Origin: Kiritimatiellia bacterium
GTDB lineage: Bacteria; Verrucomicrobiota; Kiritimatiellia; RFP12; UBA1067
Length of the DNA: 6,576 nucleotides
Reading direction: 5' to 3'
Assembly: GCA_017385345.1 (NCBI GenBank)
Contig: JAFNRY010000182.1
Location: 1-6,576, forward strand
Below the pieces are notes generated by a model. That model was not told the origin of the DNA and did not search any database. It saw only the letters and a program-made list of their open reading frames with translations. Of this stretch, positions 5,265 through 6,576 are shown in pieces; position 1 is the stretch's first letter, and every line of letters starts with the position of its first letter. The position numbers were made by a program, and so were the translations under genes.

Positions 5265-6482
5265 ATGGAAGGATACTGCAGGAGAAACCGGCATTGCAAC
5301 ATCGATCATTCAAGCGCGAAACGCCAGGCGACGGCGGACGAGACGGACGCATGGAAGAGGCTTTTGGATTCCCTTTCCGCGGAGGCGCGGACGATTGCGG
5401 CGCAGGATGCCGCACGGACCCCGTTCATGCGTTATTGGCATATTTACGCCGATAGCGCTGCGGCAAAGAGACTGTCGGACCGGATGTTTCTCGACAGACG
5501 CAGGGCGTGGCGCGCTTTCGCCGAATGGATGAGAGAACGCCACCCGGAGGCGGACGGATTCGGGCGGGTCGGGCGTACGACGGGCGAAGAATATCTGGCC
5601 TGTCTTGCGCGCACACGCTCCAACGGGACTTGCAACATCCATTTGCTCTTGATCAGAGAGGTTTTCGGCGCGCTCGTCGATGAATTTGGCGGTTTGTCCA
5701 ATCCATGGGATTCTGTAAGCCGTCTTCCAGACGATACGGTTCCCAGACGGGAACTTTCGTATGACGAGATTTCGCGGCTTATCGGGGCGGCCTGCGCAAA
5801 AGGGAGCGAATGGGCTTTGTTGTTCAGGCTTGCGGCATATACCGGAATGCGCCTTTGCGAGTGTTGCCGTCTTGAATGGAAGAATATAATCATGGAACGC
5901 GACATAATACAGATTGTTCCGGCCAAGACGCGCGGCATAAAAGGCTTTCAGCCCGTGACGATCCCGATCCATGCGAAATTGAAGCGGTTTCTGCTTGCCG
6001 TGCCGATGCGTATGCACTGGGGACCGGTGCTGCCGGAGATTTCGGAGCTGTACCGGACGCGCGCGGCATGTGTGTCGCGGGAGATTGCGGGAATATTCAA
6101 GCAGGCGGGGATTGCGATGTCCATGGAGGTGGAAGGGCGTTTGCGGAAGGTGAGCCATGCGTCTTTCCATTCGCTTCGCCATTCTTTTGTGTCGTTTGCG
6201 GTCAATGCCGGAACGCCGATTGAGGCCGTCAAGGCGATTGTCGGACACGAGACCTCCGCCATGACGCGCCACTATTATCATGCCGAGGAGGGGTTGATGC
6301 GCAAGGCGGTGTCGGCCATACCATCGTACGACACTGGAGGAAATCGCGCGTCCATCGTTTCCGCCGCCGGTTCGCGCCGAGTCGCGGAAAGACTCGCCGA
6401 GCTCTACGATGTCTTCCAATCAGGGCTGGTTTCACAGTCCGAATACGACGCAATCAGGTGCAATATTCTATCTTCGATATGA
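5265..6482 (+). CDS. Tyrosine recombinase/integrase 2, paralogue of recombinase 1
   Basis: This 405-residue site-specific recombinase is clearly homologous to its upstream neighbour over most of its length. Shared stretches include the core-binding FAEWM..RHPEAD region, PRRELS, VTIPIH, FHSLRHSFVSFA and MTRHYYHA. The catalytic set is complete: R196 in TGMRLCE, K221, H302 and R305, H328 in VGHETS, and Y337. It differs at the N-terminus: the beta-rich arm-binding segment of recombinase 1 is missing, replaced by about 20 residues (MEGYCRRNRHCNIDHSS) with two cysteines and two histidines. Residues about 373-405 (VAERLAELYD...GLVSQSEYDAI) are again SHOCT-like. The ATG at 5265 is preceded by GAGGA and lies 14 bases after the recombinase 1 stop, so the two are co-transcribed. 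Two intact, diverged recombinases suggest a heteromeric or two-site system rather than a decaying duplicate. Target DNA is unknown. Confidence 0.92.
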   Translation: MEGYCRRNRHCNIDHSSAKRQATADETDAWKRLLDSLSAEARTIAAQDAARTPFMRYWHIYADSAAAKRLSDRMFLDRRRAWRAFAEWMRERHPEADGFGRVGRTTGEEYLACLARTRSNGTCNIHLLLIREVFGALVDEFGGLSNPWDSVSRLPDDTVPRRELSYDEISRLIGAACAKGSEWALLFRLAAYTGMRLCECCRLEWKNIIMERDIIQIVPAKTRGIKGFQPVTIPIHAKLKRFLLAVPMRMHWGPVLPEISELYRTRAACVSREIAGIFKQAGIAMSMEVEGRLRKVSHASFHSLRHSFVSFAVNAGTPIEAVKAIVGHETSAMTRHYYHAEEGLMRKAVSAIPSYDTGGNRASIVSAAGSRRVAERLAELYDVFQSGLVSQSEYDAIRCNILSSI

Positions 6483-6567
6483 AAAGAAAGACGATTTTGC
6501 GGCTAAATTGCCCACCACACCAAAAAGTTCCTTGCCCCGCGGGATTGTGTCGGCATGAATGCGGTTT

Positions 6568-6573
6568 GGAGGG
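6568..6573 (+). promoter_or_regulatory. Shine-Dalgarno-like sequence at the window end
   Basis: GGAGGG ends three bases before the edge, after 85 noncoding bases following recombinase 2. The strong match to a ribosome-binding site suggests a plus-strand gene starting within a few bases beyond the window, possibly a further member of the recombinase module. No terminator is visible between 6483 and 6567. The call rests on six bases only. Confidence 0.4.
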
Positions 6574-6576
6574 AAC

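Noticed and set aside
3598..5415. 605-codon open frame on the minus strand opposite recombinase 1
   Set aside because: It is antisense to a well-supported recombinase with complete catalytic residues. The product is low-complexity, Arg/Pro-rich and unlike any family, and its end crosses the RRM promoter.
5016..6285. Near-identical DNA around the HYYHA codons in both recombinases as a recombination repeat
   Set aside because: The short similarity (about 5016-5037 and 6262-6285) is explained by paralogous coding of the conserved active-site motif.
5310..6419. 369-codon open frame on the minus strand opposite recombinase 2
   Set aside because: It is a shadow of recombinase 2. It has the same Arg/His-rich composition and no domain or ribosome-binding site.
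1..6576. CRISPR array, transposase or insertion sequence
   Set aside because: No regularly spaced repeats, terminal inverted repeats with target duplications, or transposase motifs were seen.

Overview
The window is a GC-rich bacterial chromosome segment. It holds a conserved housekeeping half (about 1-3640) and an accessory half (about 3640-6576) built around two tandem tyrosine recombinase genes. The organism cannot be fixed from this sequence alone. The GC-rich coding style, the CCA-encoded tRNAs, the short alanyl-tRNA synthetase, the glycine/arginine-tailed RRM protein and recombinases carrying an 'FHSLRHSFVSF...HYYHA' signature together suggest an uncultured member of the PVC superphylum (Kiritimatiellota/Lentisphaerota-like). 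This is an inference from recalled family resemblance, not a database result.

Housekeeping half. Positions 1-647 (minus) carry the first 215 residues of UDP-glucose 4-epimerase (GalE), which runs off the left edge. A divergent intergenic region then serves galE on one side and tRNA-Val(UAC) (730-806) on the other. A strong sigma70-type promoter drives alaS (993-2813), a 606-residue alanyl-tRNA synthetase. It keeps the catalytic core, the tRNA-recognition helices and the editing-site metal ligands, but lacks the C-Ala domain and the usual beta-barrel ahead of the editing core. Seven bases after its stop codon begins the promoter of a two-tRNA unit, tRNA-Ser(CGA) and tRNA-Gly(CCC). That promoter is bracketed by a perfect 11-bp inverted repeat. 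A strong bidirectional terminator (3099-3137) separates the tRNAs from a convergent gene for a small single-RRM RNA-binding protein (3185-3526, minus), which has its own promoter.

Accessory half. After about 200 bp of noncoding DNA containing a perfect 7-bp dyad (3723-3752), a three-gene, same-strand module begins. It consists of a 52-residue unrecognised small protein (3821-3979), recombinase 1 (3976-5250, ATGA overlap with the small gene) and recombinase 2 (5265-6482, 14 bp after recombinase 1). The recombinases are clear diverged paralogues. Both keep the full R-K-H-R-H-Y catalytic set, and both end in a SHOCT-like C-terminal helical tail. Only recombinase 1 keeps a beta-rich N-terminal segment resembling an arm-type DNA-binding domain. 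A strong Shine-Dalgarno-like sequence in the last bases of the window suggests another gene just beyond the edge.

The most interesting part is this coupled small-protein/dual-recombinase cassette. Its architecture suggests two non-identical recombinases acting together, as in XerC/XerD or multi-recombinase elements, but no element ends or attachment sites can be shown within the window.
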